Positions 17,306-25,991 of a stretch of 64,000 bases of DNA are shown in pieces. Position 1 is the first letter of the stretch. Every line of letters starts with the position of its first letter. The translations under genes and the position numbers were made by a program. The DNA is from Rhodoferax sp. (GTDB taxonomy: Bacteria > Pseudomonadota > Gammaproteobacteria > Burkholderiales > Burkholderiaceae_C): NCBI GenBank assembly GCA_030682475.1, contig JAUXOA010000040.1, forward strand, positions 25,412-89,411. Direction: 5' to 3'. The notes under the pieces were generated by a model that did no database searches, was not told the origin of the DNA, and saw only the letters and a program-made list of their open reading frames with translations.

Positions 17306-20091
17306 TGCTGCAGGGCTGGGTCATCATCAGCGTGTCCTTTGCCTACCTGGGCGTGCTGTTTGCCATTGCCTACTACGGCGACAAGCGCGCCGACGCCGGA
17401 CGCTCCATCATCGCCAATCCGGCGATTTATGCCTTGTCCCTGGCAGTTTACTGCACCACCTGGACCTTTTATGGCAGCGTCGGGCGTGCTGCATCGGCCG
17501 GTATTGGCTTCCTGCCAATCTACCTGGGTCCGACCCTGGTCGCCGGTCTGTGGTGGTTTGTGATGCTCAAGATCATTCGCATCAGCAAGGCCAACCGCAT
17601 CACCTCGATTGCCGACTTCGTGGCCTCACGCTACGGCAAGAGCCAACTGCTGGGCGGGCTGGTGACCGTGATTGCGGTGGTCGGCATCATTCCTTACATC
17701 TCATTGCAGTTGAAGGCGGTCTCCTACAGTTTCACGATTCTGCTGAACTACCCCGATATCGTGATGCCGGCCAAGGCCGCGACCCAGGCGCTGTGGCAGG
17801 ACAGCGCGCTCTACATCGCCGCGATCCTGGCCGCCTTCACCGTGTTGTTTGGCACGCGGCACCTCGACGCCACCGAGCGGCATGAAGGCATGGTGGCAGC
17901 CATTGCATTTGAATCGGTGGTCAAGCTGCTGGCCTTCCTGGCGGTGGGCCTGTTTGTAACCTTTGGCCTCTTCAATGGCCTGGGCGACATCTTTGCCCGC
18001 GCCGAACTGGTGCCCAAACTCAAGGCGCTGATGACGGTGGCCGACACCGGCAACAGCTATGGCAGTTGGTGGTCGCTCACCATTCTCTCCATGCTCTCGG
18101 TCATGCTGCTGCCACGCCAGTTCCAGATCGCGGTGGTGGAAAACGTCGATGAACGGCACTTGCGCAAGGCGGTCTGGCTGTTTCCGCTGTACCTGTTGCT
18201 GATCAATATCTTCGTGCTGCCGATTGCCCTGGCCGGCATGCTGCACTTCCCGGCGGGCAATGTGGATGCCGACACTTTTGTGCTGACCCTGCCGATGGCC
18301 CTGCGCCACGAGGGACTGACCCTGTTCGTGTTCATCGGTGGTTTGTCGGCCGCCACTGGCATGGTGATTGTGGAGACGATTGCGCTGTCCACCATGATCT
18401 GCAACGATCTGGTGATGCCGCTGGCCCTGCGCGTGAAGGCCTTGCGCCTGAACCAGCGACAGGACCTCTCCGGTTTGCTGCTGGGCATTCGCCGCTGGGC
18501 GATTGTGGCGATTCTGCTGCTGGGCTACATCTACTTTCGCGCTGCCGGCGACGCCTACGCCCTGGTGGCTATCGGCTTGATCTCGTTCGCCGCAGTGGCC
18601 CAGTTTGCGCCCGCCATTTTTGGCGGCATTTACTGGAAAGGCGGCACCCGCAACGGCGCCATGGCCGGGCTGCTCGGTGGCTTTGCGGTGTGGGGCTACA
18701 CCCTGCTGCTGCCCTCGTTTGCCAAATCGGGCTGGCTGCCCTCCGAGTTTCTGCGCGAGGGTCTGTTCGGACTGGAACTGCTGCGACCGCAACAACTGTT
18801 TGGCCTGGCCGGGCTCGATGAGATCTCGCACAGCCTGTTCTGGAGCTTGTTGACCAACATCGGCTTCTATCTGGGCGTGTCACTGACAAGCCGGCCCAGC
18901 GTGGTGGAAGCGCGGCAGGCCACAGCGTTTGTGGACGTATTTCGTCATACCTCAGGCACCGTCGGTGGTTCGCGCCTGTGGCGCGGCAGTGCTCAGGTGC
19001 AGGACCTGCTGCCGCTGATCGGTCGCTTCCTCGGTCCGGTGCGGGCGCAGGAAGCCTTCCTGAGCTATGCCCGGGGACGCGGCCTGTTTTCCATCGCGGA
19101 ACTGAAGGCCGACGCGGAACTGGTGCATTACGCCGAAACCCTGCTGGCCGGCGCCATTGGCGGCGCATCCGCGCGCGCCATGGTGGCCTCGGTGGTGCAG
19201 GAAGAACCGCTGGGCCTTGACGAGGTGATGAACATCCTCGATGAGGCTTCCCAGGTGCGCGCCTACTCCAGGGAGCTTGAACTCAAGTCACAGGAGCTCG
19301 AAGCCGCCACCGCCGGGTTACGGGCCGCCAACGAGCGCTTGAAAGAGCTTGATCGGATGAAGGATGACTTCATGTCCACCGTCACCCATGAGCTGCGCAC
19401 ACCGCTTACCTCGATTCGCGCCTTCTCGGAAATCCTGCTCGAAGACCCCAACACCAGCCTGGCCGAGCGTAAAAGGTTCCTGGGCATCATCGTCAAGGAA
19501 ACCGAGCGTCTGACGCGCCTGATCAACCAGGTGCTGGCCATGGCCAAGATCGAATCGGGCAATGCCGAGTGGCACACGGCCGAACTGGATTTGCGTGAAG
19601 TGATCGAGGAGTCAGTGGTCGCCACCTACTCACTGTTCAATGACCGGCATGTCGCACTGACACAGCATCTGGCGGCCGACACGCCGCGCATCCTGGCCGA
19701 CCGGGACCGCCTGATTCAGGTGATGCTCAACCTGCTGTCCAACGCCGTCAAGTTTTGCCATCCGACCCAGGGCCAGGTGCACATCGCCTTGCACCAGGAG
19801 CCCGGCGCTCTGCGGGTGGACGTGCGGGACAACGGCAGTGGCATCAGTGCTGCCAATCAAGAAATCATCTTCGAGCGCTTTCGTCAGGTCGGCAATACCA
19901 TGACCGACAAACCCCAGGGAACCGGTCTGGGGCTGCCCATCAGCCGACACATCATCGAACGTTTTGGCGGTCGACTGTGGGTGAAAAGCGAACCCGGCAA
20001 GGGGGCCACCTTCTCGTTTACACTGCCGTTCAAGCAGGGCGACAGCGGCCCGACCGCAGCGCCTCACAACCCAGATTGGACCAGCACATGA
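17305..20091 (+). CDS. Sensor histidine kinase with N-terminal sodium:solute symporter domain (CbrA/CrbS type)
   Basis: Inner-membrane hybrid of transporter and kinase. Residues 1-530 form an SSS/SLC5-like domain of about 13 helices (VYCTTWTFYGSVG, GIIPYISLQLKAVS). A STAC-like linker follows (about 560-650, GRFLGPVRAQEAFLSYARGRG), then a coiled coil (650-685). HisKA carries DDFMSTVTHELRTPL with the phospho-acceptor His near residue 695, and HATPase_c has N, G1 and G2 boxes (LLSNAVKF, DNGSGI, GTGLGLPIS). There is no PAS domain and no fused receiver. Relatives CbrA and CrbS respond to small carbon sources such as histidine or acetate. I prefer ATG 17305 over GTG 17302. Its stop overlaps the next gene, a receiver, by four bases. 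Confidence 0.93.
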   Translation: MLQGWVIISVSFAYLGVLFAIAYYGDKRADAGRSIIANPAIYALSLAVYCTTWTFYGSVGRAASAGIGFLPIYLGPTLVAGLWWFVMLKIIRISKANRITSIADFVASRYGKSQLLGGLVTVIAVVGIIPYISLQLKAVSYSFTILLNYPDIVMPAKAATQALWQDSALYIAAILAAFTVLFGTRHLDATERHEGMVAAIAFESVVKLLAFLAVGLFVTFGLFNGLGDIFARAELVPKLKALMTVADTGNSYGSWWSLTILSMLSVMLLPRQFQIAVVENVDERHLRKAVWLFPLYLLLINIFVLPIALAGMLHFPAGNVDADTFVLTLPMALRHEGLTLFVFIGGLSAATGMVIVETIALSTMICNDLVMPLALRVKALRLNQRQDLSGLLLGIRRWAIVAILLLGYIYFRAAGDAYALVAIGLISFAAVAQFAPAIFGGIYWKGGTRNGAMAGLLGGFAVWGYTLLLPSFAKSGWLPSEFLREGLFGLELLRPQQLFGLAGLDEISHSLFWSLLTNIGFYLGVSLTSRPSVVEARQATAFVDVFRHTSGTVGGSRLWRGSAQVQDLLPLIGRFLGPVRAQEAFLSYARGRGLFSIAELKADAELVHYAETLLAGAIGGASARAMVASVVQEEPLGLDEVMNILDEASQVRAYSRELELKSQELEAATAGLRAANERLKELDRMKDDFMSTVTHELRTPLTSIRAFSEILLEDPNTSLAERKRFLGIIVKETERLTRLINQVLAMAKIESGNAEWHTAELDLREVIEESVVATYSLFNDRHVALTQHLAADTPRILADRDRLIQVMLNLLSNAVKFCHPTQGQVHIALHQEPGALRVDVRDNGSGISAANQEIIFERFRQVGNTMTDKPQGTGLGLPISRHIIERFGGRLWVKSEPGKGATFSFTLPFKQGDSGPTAAPHNPDWTST

Positions 20092-20465
20092 GCAAACGGA
20101 TCCTGATTGCGGACGACGAACCCAACATCGTGGTTTCGCTCGAATTTCTGATGAAACGCGAAGGCTTCGAGGTCCAGGTGGCGGTGGACGGCGAGGCGGC
20201 GTTGCAGGCCATCGCCGCGCAGCAGCCGGACCTGATTCTGCTCGACATCATGCTGCCCAAGAAGGACGGCTTTGAGGTCTGCCAGCAAATCCGCGCCAAC
20301 CCCCAATGGCAATCACTCAAAGTGGTGATGCTCACCGCCAAGGGGCGCGACACCGAGGTCAGCAAGGGTCTCGCGCTCGGGGCGGATGCCTACATGACCA
20401 AACCCTTTTCGACCCGGGATCTGGTGGCACAGGTGCGTCAATTGCTGGGGCTGAGCGTGCAGTAA
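20088..20465 (+). CDS. Single-domain response regulator
   Basis: A 125-aa receiver with acidic pocket ADDEPN, phospho-acceptor in LILLDIML (about residue 52), conserved T in VVMLTAK and K in YMTKPFS. It has no output domain, so phosphorylation must act through protein contact. It starts in an ATGA overlap with the histidine kinase gene, its obvious partner. In CbrA/B and CrbS/R systems the regulator normally has a DNA-binding domain, so this arrangement differs. The pseudo-kinase/exonuclease protein encoded next is a possible target. Confidence 0.93.
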   Translation: MSKRILIADDEPNIVVSLEFLMKREGFEVQVAVDGEAALQAIAAQQPDLILLDIMLPKKDGFEVCQQIRANPQWQSLKVVMLTAKGRDTEVSKGLALGADAYMTKPFSTRDLVAQVRQLLGLSVQ

Positions 20466-20509
20466 CCGTTGCGGCCGAACCTCCACCCAAGAGCCTTCGC
20501 TCAGCCGCC

Positions 20510-22699
20510 ATGAATCACCGCATCAGGCTCGCCATCGGACTCGGCGGCCTGTACGGCTTGCTGGTCGTGCTGTTTGGCATTCTTGGCGCGGTGCTGTGGT
20601 CCGACATGCAGGACGCCGAGCGCCAGGCCGTGCTGTCCATCATGCGCCAGCGCTACGCGCTGGCCGTACTCATCATCCTGCTGGCCTGGGCCGGGCTGGG
20701 CTTGCTGGTTTGGGCCTTGTACCGGGCCTATGCGCTGGCCCCTTTGCGCCTGCGCGAGCAGGCCCTGATCATGGTCAACTCCAACCCGGCGCTGCGCCTG
20801 CAGGAACTGGGCGCGCCCGAGATTCGAACGCTGGCGCAGGTGGTCAATGCACTGGCTGATCAACGCGAGTCGCTGCAGCATGATGTGGCGCAAAAGATCC
20901 TGCAGGCCAAGGCCTCGGTCGAAGAGGAAAAGAACCGCCTGGCGGCCTTGATGTCGGAACTCACGCAGAGCGTGGTGGTGTGCAACCTGGACGGCCGCAT
21001 CCTGCTCTACAACCACCGTGCACGGCTGCAGTTTCAGGTGCTGGGACCCAGCGCGCCAGGCGGCAGCGCGGCCTTGATCGGCCTGGGGCGCTCGATTTTT
21101 TCCATGATGGAGCGCAGTCTCATCACCCACGCTCTGGAGAGCGTGCAGCACCGCCTGATACGCGGCAGCGTACAACCCTCGGCCAACTTCGTCACCACCA
21201 CGCACAGCGGGCAATTGATCCGCGTCCAGATGGCCCCGGTCTTTAGCAACAGCGGGCGCGACAAGGACCTGCAAGCCAGCGCCACCGCCGGGCGGGTCAT
21301 CAGTGGCTACGTGCTCATGCTTGACAACATCACGCGCAATGTGGAGGCGCAAAGTCGGCGCGACTTGCTCTTGCAAGCACTCACCGAAGGCAGTCGTGCG
21401 TCACTGGGCAATGTGCGCGCGGCGGTGGAGAATCTGCTGCAATACCCGGACATGGAGAACGAGCAGCGCGACTGCTTCGTGGGCGTGATCCGCGATGAAG
21501 TGGAGGGGATGAGCCAACACATCAATCACGCCAGCGCCGAGTTTGCCGACACACTCAAGACCCGCTGGCCACTGGAAGACATGCATGGATCGGACCTGCT
21601 ACAGGCGGCGCAACGGCGCATCGAGCAAAGGCTCGGCATCAGCGTCACGGTTGAAGCGCTTGCCAGCGATTTGTGGATCAGGGTTGACAGTTTCTCGCTG
21701 ATACAAGGCTTGAGTTATCTCGCCGTGCGGCTCAAGGAGGAATGCGACGTGGACGCAGTGGCCTTGCGGCTGCGACCGACCGGCCGACTGGCAGAGCTGG
21801 ATCTGCTCTGGTCGGGCCCAGCCCTGGACGCGGCCACGCTGGCGAGCTGGGAACAGGCATCCATGAGCGCGGGCGGCGAAGGCACCCCCCTGACGCTGCG
21901 CGAGGTGATCGAACGCCATGGCGGCGAACTCTGGCAGCAGCGCGACCAGGACACGCCGCTGACCCTGATCCGGATGCTGCTGCCCACCGCTGCGGCGCAG
22001 GACGCGGCCGACCCGGCAGTCTGGCTGCGCAATGAGAGCCGCCCCGAGTACTACGACTTTGACCTGTTCAGGCAAACCGAGGAGACGCGTGCGCTGGATG
22101 ATCGCTTGCTGACACAACTGAGCTACACCGTGTTTGACACCGAAACCACCGGTCTGGAGCCCTCGGAGGGCGATGAGATCATCCAGATTGGCGCCATCCG
22201 CATCGTCAACGGTCGCCTGCTGCGAAACGAGACCATCGACCAGTTGATTGATCCCCGGCGACGCCTCAACCCCGAATCCATTCCGATTCACGGCATCACG
22301 GAGGACATGGTCAAGGGTCAGCCCACGATTGAGCAGGTCCTGCCGGTCTTTCATGAATTTTGTGAGGACACGGTGCTGGTGGCGCACAACGCGGCGTTTG
22401 ACATGCGGTTTCTGCAACTCAAGGAGGCGTCCACCGGCATCGTGTTCCAGCATCCGGTGCTGGACACCTTGCTGCTGTCGGCGCTGATTCACCCGAACCA
22501 GGAATCGCACCGCCTGGAGGCCATTGCCGAGCGCCTGGGCGTCAACGTGATCGGGCGGCACACGGCATTGGGCGACGCCATCGTCACGGGCGAAATTTTT
22601 CTCAAAATGATTCCCCTGCTGGCCGAACAGAACATCCACACCCTGAGTCAGGCGCGCTCGGCCACCGCGCGCACTTACTACGCCAGGGCGAGCTACTGA
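20510..22699 (+). CDS. Membrane PAS/pseudo-histidine-kinase protein fused to a DnaQ-type 3'-5' exonuclease
   Basis: A 729-aa fusion. Two membrane helices (about 8-28 and 45-67) are followed by a coiled coil and a PAS-like domain (VVVCNLDGRILLYNHRARLQF). Then comes a degenerate kinase core: the H-box position reads EGSRASLGNVRAAVENLL with no His, and the ATPase part keeps only shape (DSFSLIQGLSYLAVRL, VIERHGGELW) without N, G1 or G2 boxes. From about residue 535 a complete DEDDh exonuclease follows, with ExoI FDTETTG, ExoII HNAAFDMRFL and ExoIII HTALGDA, as in DNA polymerase III epsilon. I start at ATG 20510; a longer open frame upstream only reads over the receiver gene. Nuclease genes sit next to CBS-DUF294 and symporter genes in pseudomonads, supporting one functional cluster. 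Confidence 0.88.
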   Translation: MNHRIRLAIGLGGLYGLLVVLFGILGAVLWSDMQDAERQAVLSIMRQRYALAVLIILLAWAGLGLLVWALYRAYALAPLRLREQALIMVNSNPALRLQELGAPEIRTLAQVVNALADQRESLQHDVAQKILQAKASVEEEKNRLAALMSELTQSVVVCNLDGRILLYNHRARLQFQVLGPSAPGGSAALIGLGRSIFSMMERSLITHALESVQHRLIRGSVQPSANFVTTTHSGQLIRVQMAPVFSNSGRDKDLQASATAGRVISGYVLMLDNITRNVEAQSRRDLLLQALTEGSRASLGNVRAAVENLLQYPDMENEQRDCFVGVIRDEVEGMSQHINHASAEFADTLKTRWPLEDMHGSDLLQAAQRRIEQRLGISVTVEALASDLWIRVDSFSLIQGLSYLAVRLKEECDVDAVALRLRPTGRLAELDLLWSGPALDAATLASWEQASMSAGGEGTPLTLREVIERHGGELWQQRDQDTPLTLIRMLLPTAAAQDAADPAVWLRNESRPEYYDFDLFRQTEETRALDDRLLTQLSYTVFDTETTGLEPSEGDEIIQIGAIRIVNGRLLRNETIDQLIDPRRRLNPESIPIHGITEDMVKGQPTIEQVLPVFHEFCEDTVLVAHNAAFDMRFLQLKEASTGIVFQHPVLDTLLLSALIHPNQESHRLEAIAERLGVNVIGRHTALGDAIVTGEIFLKMIPLLAEQNIHTLSQARSATARTYYARASY

Positions 22700-22716
22700 T
22701 TCGGTAACACCACATC

Positions 22717-24177
22717 ATGGAACAGACGCCCCCCTCGAGCCCACGCAATGATTTCCAGGCCATGCACAGCCCGCTGAGCCAGATAGCAATGCGCCAGCCG
22801 GTGACGGTCACACTGGGCACGCCGCTGCGCGAAGCGCTGGCGATCATGGACCGCCTGCGCATCGGCTCCATCATCGTGGTCGATGACCAGGGGCAAATGC
22901 CGCTGGGCATTTTTACCCTGCGCGACCTGCTGCACCGCGTGACGCTGCCGCAAGTCAGCCTTGACGAGCCGATTGCCAGCGTCATGACCGGCGGCGTGAT
23001 CACGGTCAAGCCGCACACCACCGCCTATGAGGCCTCGCTCATCATGGCGCGCCGTGGCCTGCGCCATCTGCTGGTGGTGGATGAGTCCGCACGTCTGATC
23101 TCGATCGTGTCACAGAACGACTTGTTTGCCTTGCAGCGCACCAGCCTCAAGGACGTGAGCAACGACATCCGCCAAGCCCACGATCTGCCAACCTTGCAGG
23201 CCTGCGCCAAGGATGTCCAGCGCATCGCCATGGCTTTGCTGACGCAAGGCATGGCCGCCGCGCAGTTGACCGAGTTCGTCTCCACGCTCAATGACCTGCT
23301 GACCCTGCGCGTCATTGAGCTCACCCACGACGAGTTCGATCTGCCGCAGATCAAGTGGTGCTGGGTGGCGTTGGGCTCAGAAGGGCGCTATGAACAAACA
23401 CTGTGTACCGACCAGGATAACGGCATCATCTTCGAGTGCGAGAACGCAGCGGCCACCGAAGCGCTGCGTCAGCGCTTCCTGCCCTTTGCCCAGGCCGTCA
23501 ACAACAAGCTCGATGCCTGTGGTTTTCCGCTCTGCAAGGGCGGCATCATGGCGGGCAACCCACAATGGTGCCTGTCTCTGCCCGAGTGGCGCGCCAGGTT
23601 CAGTGACTGGATTGAACACCCGCAGCCCAAGGCCTTGCTCAACGCGGCGATTTTTTTCGACTTTCGCCCGCTCTACGGCGACGAGAACCTCAGCAACTCC
23701 CTGCGCAGTTGGTTGCTTGATGCGACCCGTAACGCGCAACTGTTTTTGCGTCTGATGGCCGAGAACGCGCTGCAATGCGCACCACCGCTGGGCCTGATTC
23801 GCGATTTCGTGTTTGACAGCAACCAGAACTTTCCCAACACCCTGGACCTGAAAATGTACGGCTCCAGGCCCTTTGTCGATGCAGCGCGCCTGCTCTCACT
23901 CACGCACGGCGTGCGTCAGACCAGCACGGCGCAACGCCTGCTGGGCGCCGCCAAATCCGTCAACTTTGGCGGCGACGACGTGGCGGCCATGGTGGACAGC
24001 TTCTACTACATCCAGTTGCTGCGGCTGCGCCACCAGCATCAGGTGCTGGGCAAACAAGGCGGCGGTAACCGCATCAACCCGGACCTCTTGAATGAACTTG
24101 ATCGCCACATCCTGAAGGAAGCCTTCAAGCAGGCCCGCAAGCTGCAAAGCCGACTCAAGCTCGACTACCGGCTGTAA
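22717..24177 (+). CDS. CBS-pair / DUF294 nucleotidyltransferase-like protein
   Basis: A 486-aa cytoplasmic protein with two CBS domains (about residues 20-75 and 85-140; MRQPVTVTLGTPLREALAIM, MTGGVITVKPHTTAYEA) that probably bind adenine nucleotides. A DUF294 putative nucleotidyltransferase domain follows (about 165-310, ALGSEGRYEQTLCTDQDNGI, the GSxGR...DxD signature), then DUF294_C (about 340-480). It lies 17 bases after the exonuclease fusion and ends the sensor-kinase operon. DUF294-CBS genes co-occur with SSS symporters and epsilon-type exonucleases in other proteobacteria, but the substrate of the family is not established. Confidence 0.9.
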   Translation: MEQTPPSSPRNDFQAMHSPLSQIAMRQPVTVTLGTPLREALAIMDRLRIGSIIVVDDQGQMPLGIFTLRDLLHRVTLPQVSLDEPIASVMTGGVITVKPHTTAYEASLIMARRGLRHLLVVDESARLISIVSQNDLFALQRTSLKDVSNDIRQAHDLPTLQACAKDVQRIAMALLTQGMAAAQLTEFVSTLNDLLTLRVIELTHDEFDLPQIKWCWVALGSEGRYEQTLCTDQDNGIIFECENAAATEALRQRFLPFAQAVNNKLDACGFPLCKGGIMAGNPQWCLSLPEWRARFSDWIEHPQPKALLNAAIFFDFRPLYGDENLSNSLRSWLLDATRNAQLFLRLMAENALQCAPPLGLIRDFVFDSNQNFPNTLDLKMYGSRPFVDAARLLSLTHGVRQTSTAQRLLGAAKSVNFGGDDVAAMVDSFYYIQLLRLRHQHQVLGKQGGGNRINPDLLNELDRHILKEAFKQARKLQSRLKLDYRL

Positions 24178-24188
24178 CGCGACTTAAC

Positions 24189-24833
24189 TCAGGCCGGTCG
24201 GCGCACGGCCCCCGCCCCGACCCTGCTGACGCCCTCCCAATGCCCCTGCGCAAACCAGGCCTCGCCCGCCAAATAATCGCGCAGCATGGGCAGGGCATCC
24301 AGACCCCAGAATAATTTGTCGTCCACCTTGAAACTTGGCACGCCAAACACCTCTTGCTCGATGGCTTCCTGGGTGTGCGCCTTGAGCTGGGCCTTGACTT
24401 CCTCGCTAGCCGGGTCGCGCCGGGGCGCCAAATCGGCACTCAGGGCCTGCAGGCGACTTGCATCCGCCGCATCGGCGCCACCTTGCCAGACATGGCGAAA
24501 CAGGGTCTCGCAGACATAGCGGTTGGGCCAACCCTGCGCATCACAGGCGATAGCCAGACGCAATAGCGCCAGCGGGTTGAAGGGGTGCGCGGTGGGCAAC
24601 TGCAAGTTCACATCCTGACTGTGCGCCAGCCACAGCACCTGGCGGTAGGTCCAGTCACGCTTGGGCGCAATCTCGGCAGGCCCAAGCTGGCCGTGCTGCT
24701 TGAGCAGTGCGGCCAGCAACACCGGTTGGTACGTCACGCTGTAGCTGTGCCCCATCAGAGCCTCGGGCAGTTTCTCGAACGCCAGATAGGCGTAGGGTGA
24801 AATGAAATCCAGGTAGAAGGTGATGTGTTTCAT
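24189..24833 (-). CDS. 2-hydroxychromene-2-carboxylate isomerase family (DsbA-fold, kappa-GST-like)
   Basis: A 214-aa thioredoxin-fold protein of the NahD/kappa-class GST family, which performs glutathione-dependent isomerisations of aromatic ring-cleavage products. Family features are the N-terminal FYLDFISPYAYLAFE (the SPY motif supplies the active-site Ser in place of Cys), a helical insert, and the cis-proline loop VFGVPSF followed by KLFWGLD. It is last in the six-gene leucine-degradation operon and overlaps the DUF1289 gene by four bases. No naphthalene genes are nearby, so the true substrate is open. Confidence 0.88.
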   Translation of the reverse strand: MKHITFYLDFISPYAYLAFEKLPEALMGHSYSVTYQPVLLAALLKQHGQLGPAEIAPKRDWTYRQVLWLAHSQDVNLQLPTAHPFNPLALLRLAIACDAQGWPNRYVCETLFRHVWQGGADAADASRLQALSADLAPRRDPASEEVKAQLKAHTQEAIEQEVFGVPSFKVDDKLFWGLDALPMLRDYLAGEAWFAQGHWEGVSRVGAGAVRRPA

Positions 24834-25048
24834 GATGGGCTCGCATTGATACGTTGCTCAATCTGCGTCCAGATCGTGCGCTTGGCTTGATCGTCCGCAC
24901 TGCTCCACTGACGAATCTCGTCCAGCGTGCGGTAACACCCTTCACACAAGCCGGTGAGTTCACTCATGCGGCACACCGAGGTACAGGGGGATGGCACCCC
25001 ATCCGCTACCGGCGCACCTGACAGGCGTTTCAACTTGGCGCTCCCCAT
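24830..25048 (-). CDS. DUF1289 family small cysteine-rich protein
   Basis: A 72-aa protein with the DUF1289 signature SPCTSVCRMSELTGLCEGCYRTLDEI: four cysteines in a CxxxC...CxxC pattern, probably binding zinc or an Fe-S cluster, followed by a W-containing helix. It begins one base before the end of the HMG-CoA lyase gene spacer (2-base gap) and overlaps the isomerase gene by ATGA. Function unknown. Confidence 0.88.
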   Translation of the reverse strand: MGSAKLKRLSGAPVADGVPSPCTSVCRMSELTGLCEGCYRTLDEIRQWSSADDQAKRTIWTQIEQRINASPS

Positions 25049-25049
25049 A

Positions 25050-25958
25050 TCAAGCCAGCCGCTTGTTCAGGATCGCCGTGGCCGCACGTGAGTTGGGCTT
25101 GCGTTCCAGGAAATCGCTGATGAACTTGCCGGCATCGATCAATTTGTCCAGGTCAATACCGGTTGCTATGCCCATGCCGTGCAGCATGTAGAGCACGTCC
25201 TCCGTCGCCACATTGCCGGTCGCTCCCTTGGCGTACGGGCAGCCGCCCAGACCGGCGACCGAGGTGTCAAACTGCCACACGCCCATTTGCAAACAGATAA
25301 GCGTGTTGGCCAAAGCCTGACCATAGGTGTCGTGAAAGTGGCCCGACACATCATTGATGTCGTAATGTTTCAGCGTGGCTTCCATCGCGCGCCGTACTTT
25401 CAGCGGCGTGCCGACGCCGATGGTGTCCGCCACACCGATGTGCTGCACGCCGATACCCTTCATCAACCCGGCCAGATAGCTGACCCGTTCCGGCGCAATC
25501 TCGCCTTCGTAGGGGCAGCCCACGGTGCAGGACATGGCGCCACGCACATAAATTCCCTTGACTCGCGCGGCCTCCACCACGGGCGCAAAGCGCTCGATGC
25601 TCTCGGCAATCGAGCAGTTGATGTTTTTCTGGCTGAAGGCTTCACTGGCGGCGGCAAACACCACGATCTCGTCCGGCCTGGACTTCAGCGCGGCCTCGAA
25701 GCCCTGCAGGTTGGGCGTGAGCACCGAATAGCGCACTCCGACGCGACGCTCTATGCCGGCCATGACGGAGGCAGCGTCAGCCATTTGCGGCACCCACTTC
25801 GGACTGACGAAGCTGGTGACTTCGATTTCTTTCAGCCCCGCGTCCTGCAAGCGGTGCACCAGCTCGATCTTGACTGCGGCCGGCACCGGTTGCTTTTCAT
25901 TCTGCAGACCGTCGCGTGGCCCGACATCGACCAGTTTGACTCGGTTGGGAATGCTCAT
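25050..25958 (-). CDS. mvaB: Hydroxymethylglutaryl-CoA lyase
   Basis: Cleaves HMG-CoA into acetoacetate and acetyl-CoA, the last step of leucine breakdown. The 302-aa TIM-barrel protein shows VDVGPRDGLQNE at the N-terminus, the metal-binding GHFHDTYGQA and the signature around the catalytic Cys, SVAGLGGCPYAKGATGNVATED. It is complete. It lies downstream of both methylcrotonyl-CoA carboxylase genes on the same strand, which supports the leucine pathway assignment over ketone-body roles. Also named hmgL or liuE. Confidence 0.96.
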   Translation of the reverse strand: MSIPNRVKLVDVGPRDGLQNEKQPVPAAVKIELVHRLQDAGLKEIEVTSFVSPKWVPQMADAASVMAGIERRVGVRYSVLTPNLQGFEAALKSRPDEIVVFAAASEAFSQKNINCSIAESIERFAPVVEAARVKGIYVRGAMSCTVGCPYEGEIAPERVSYLAGLMKGIGVQHIGVADTIGVGTPLKVRRAMEATLKHYDINDVSGHFHDTYGQALANTLICLQMGVWQFDTSVAGLGGCPYAKGATGNVATEDVLYMLHGMGIATGIDLDKLIDAGKFISDFLERKPNSRAATAILNKRLA

Positions 25959-25991
25959 CTTCGTTTCCTCAATTGGACAGCGCGGCCAGGC

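Noticed and set aside
17701..18831. 376-codon open frame on the minus strand
   Set aside because: Antisense to the symporter-type kinase; Gln/Arg/His-rich composition typical of an antisense frame, with no domain.
20306..20509. N-terminal extension of the exonuclease fusion
   Set aside because: Reads over the receiver gene in another frame; ATG 20510 begins directly before the first membrane helix.
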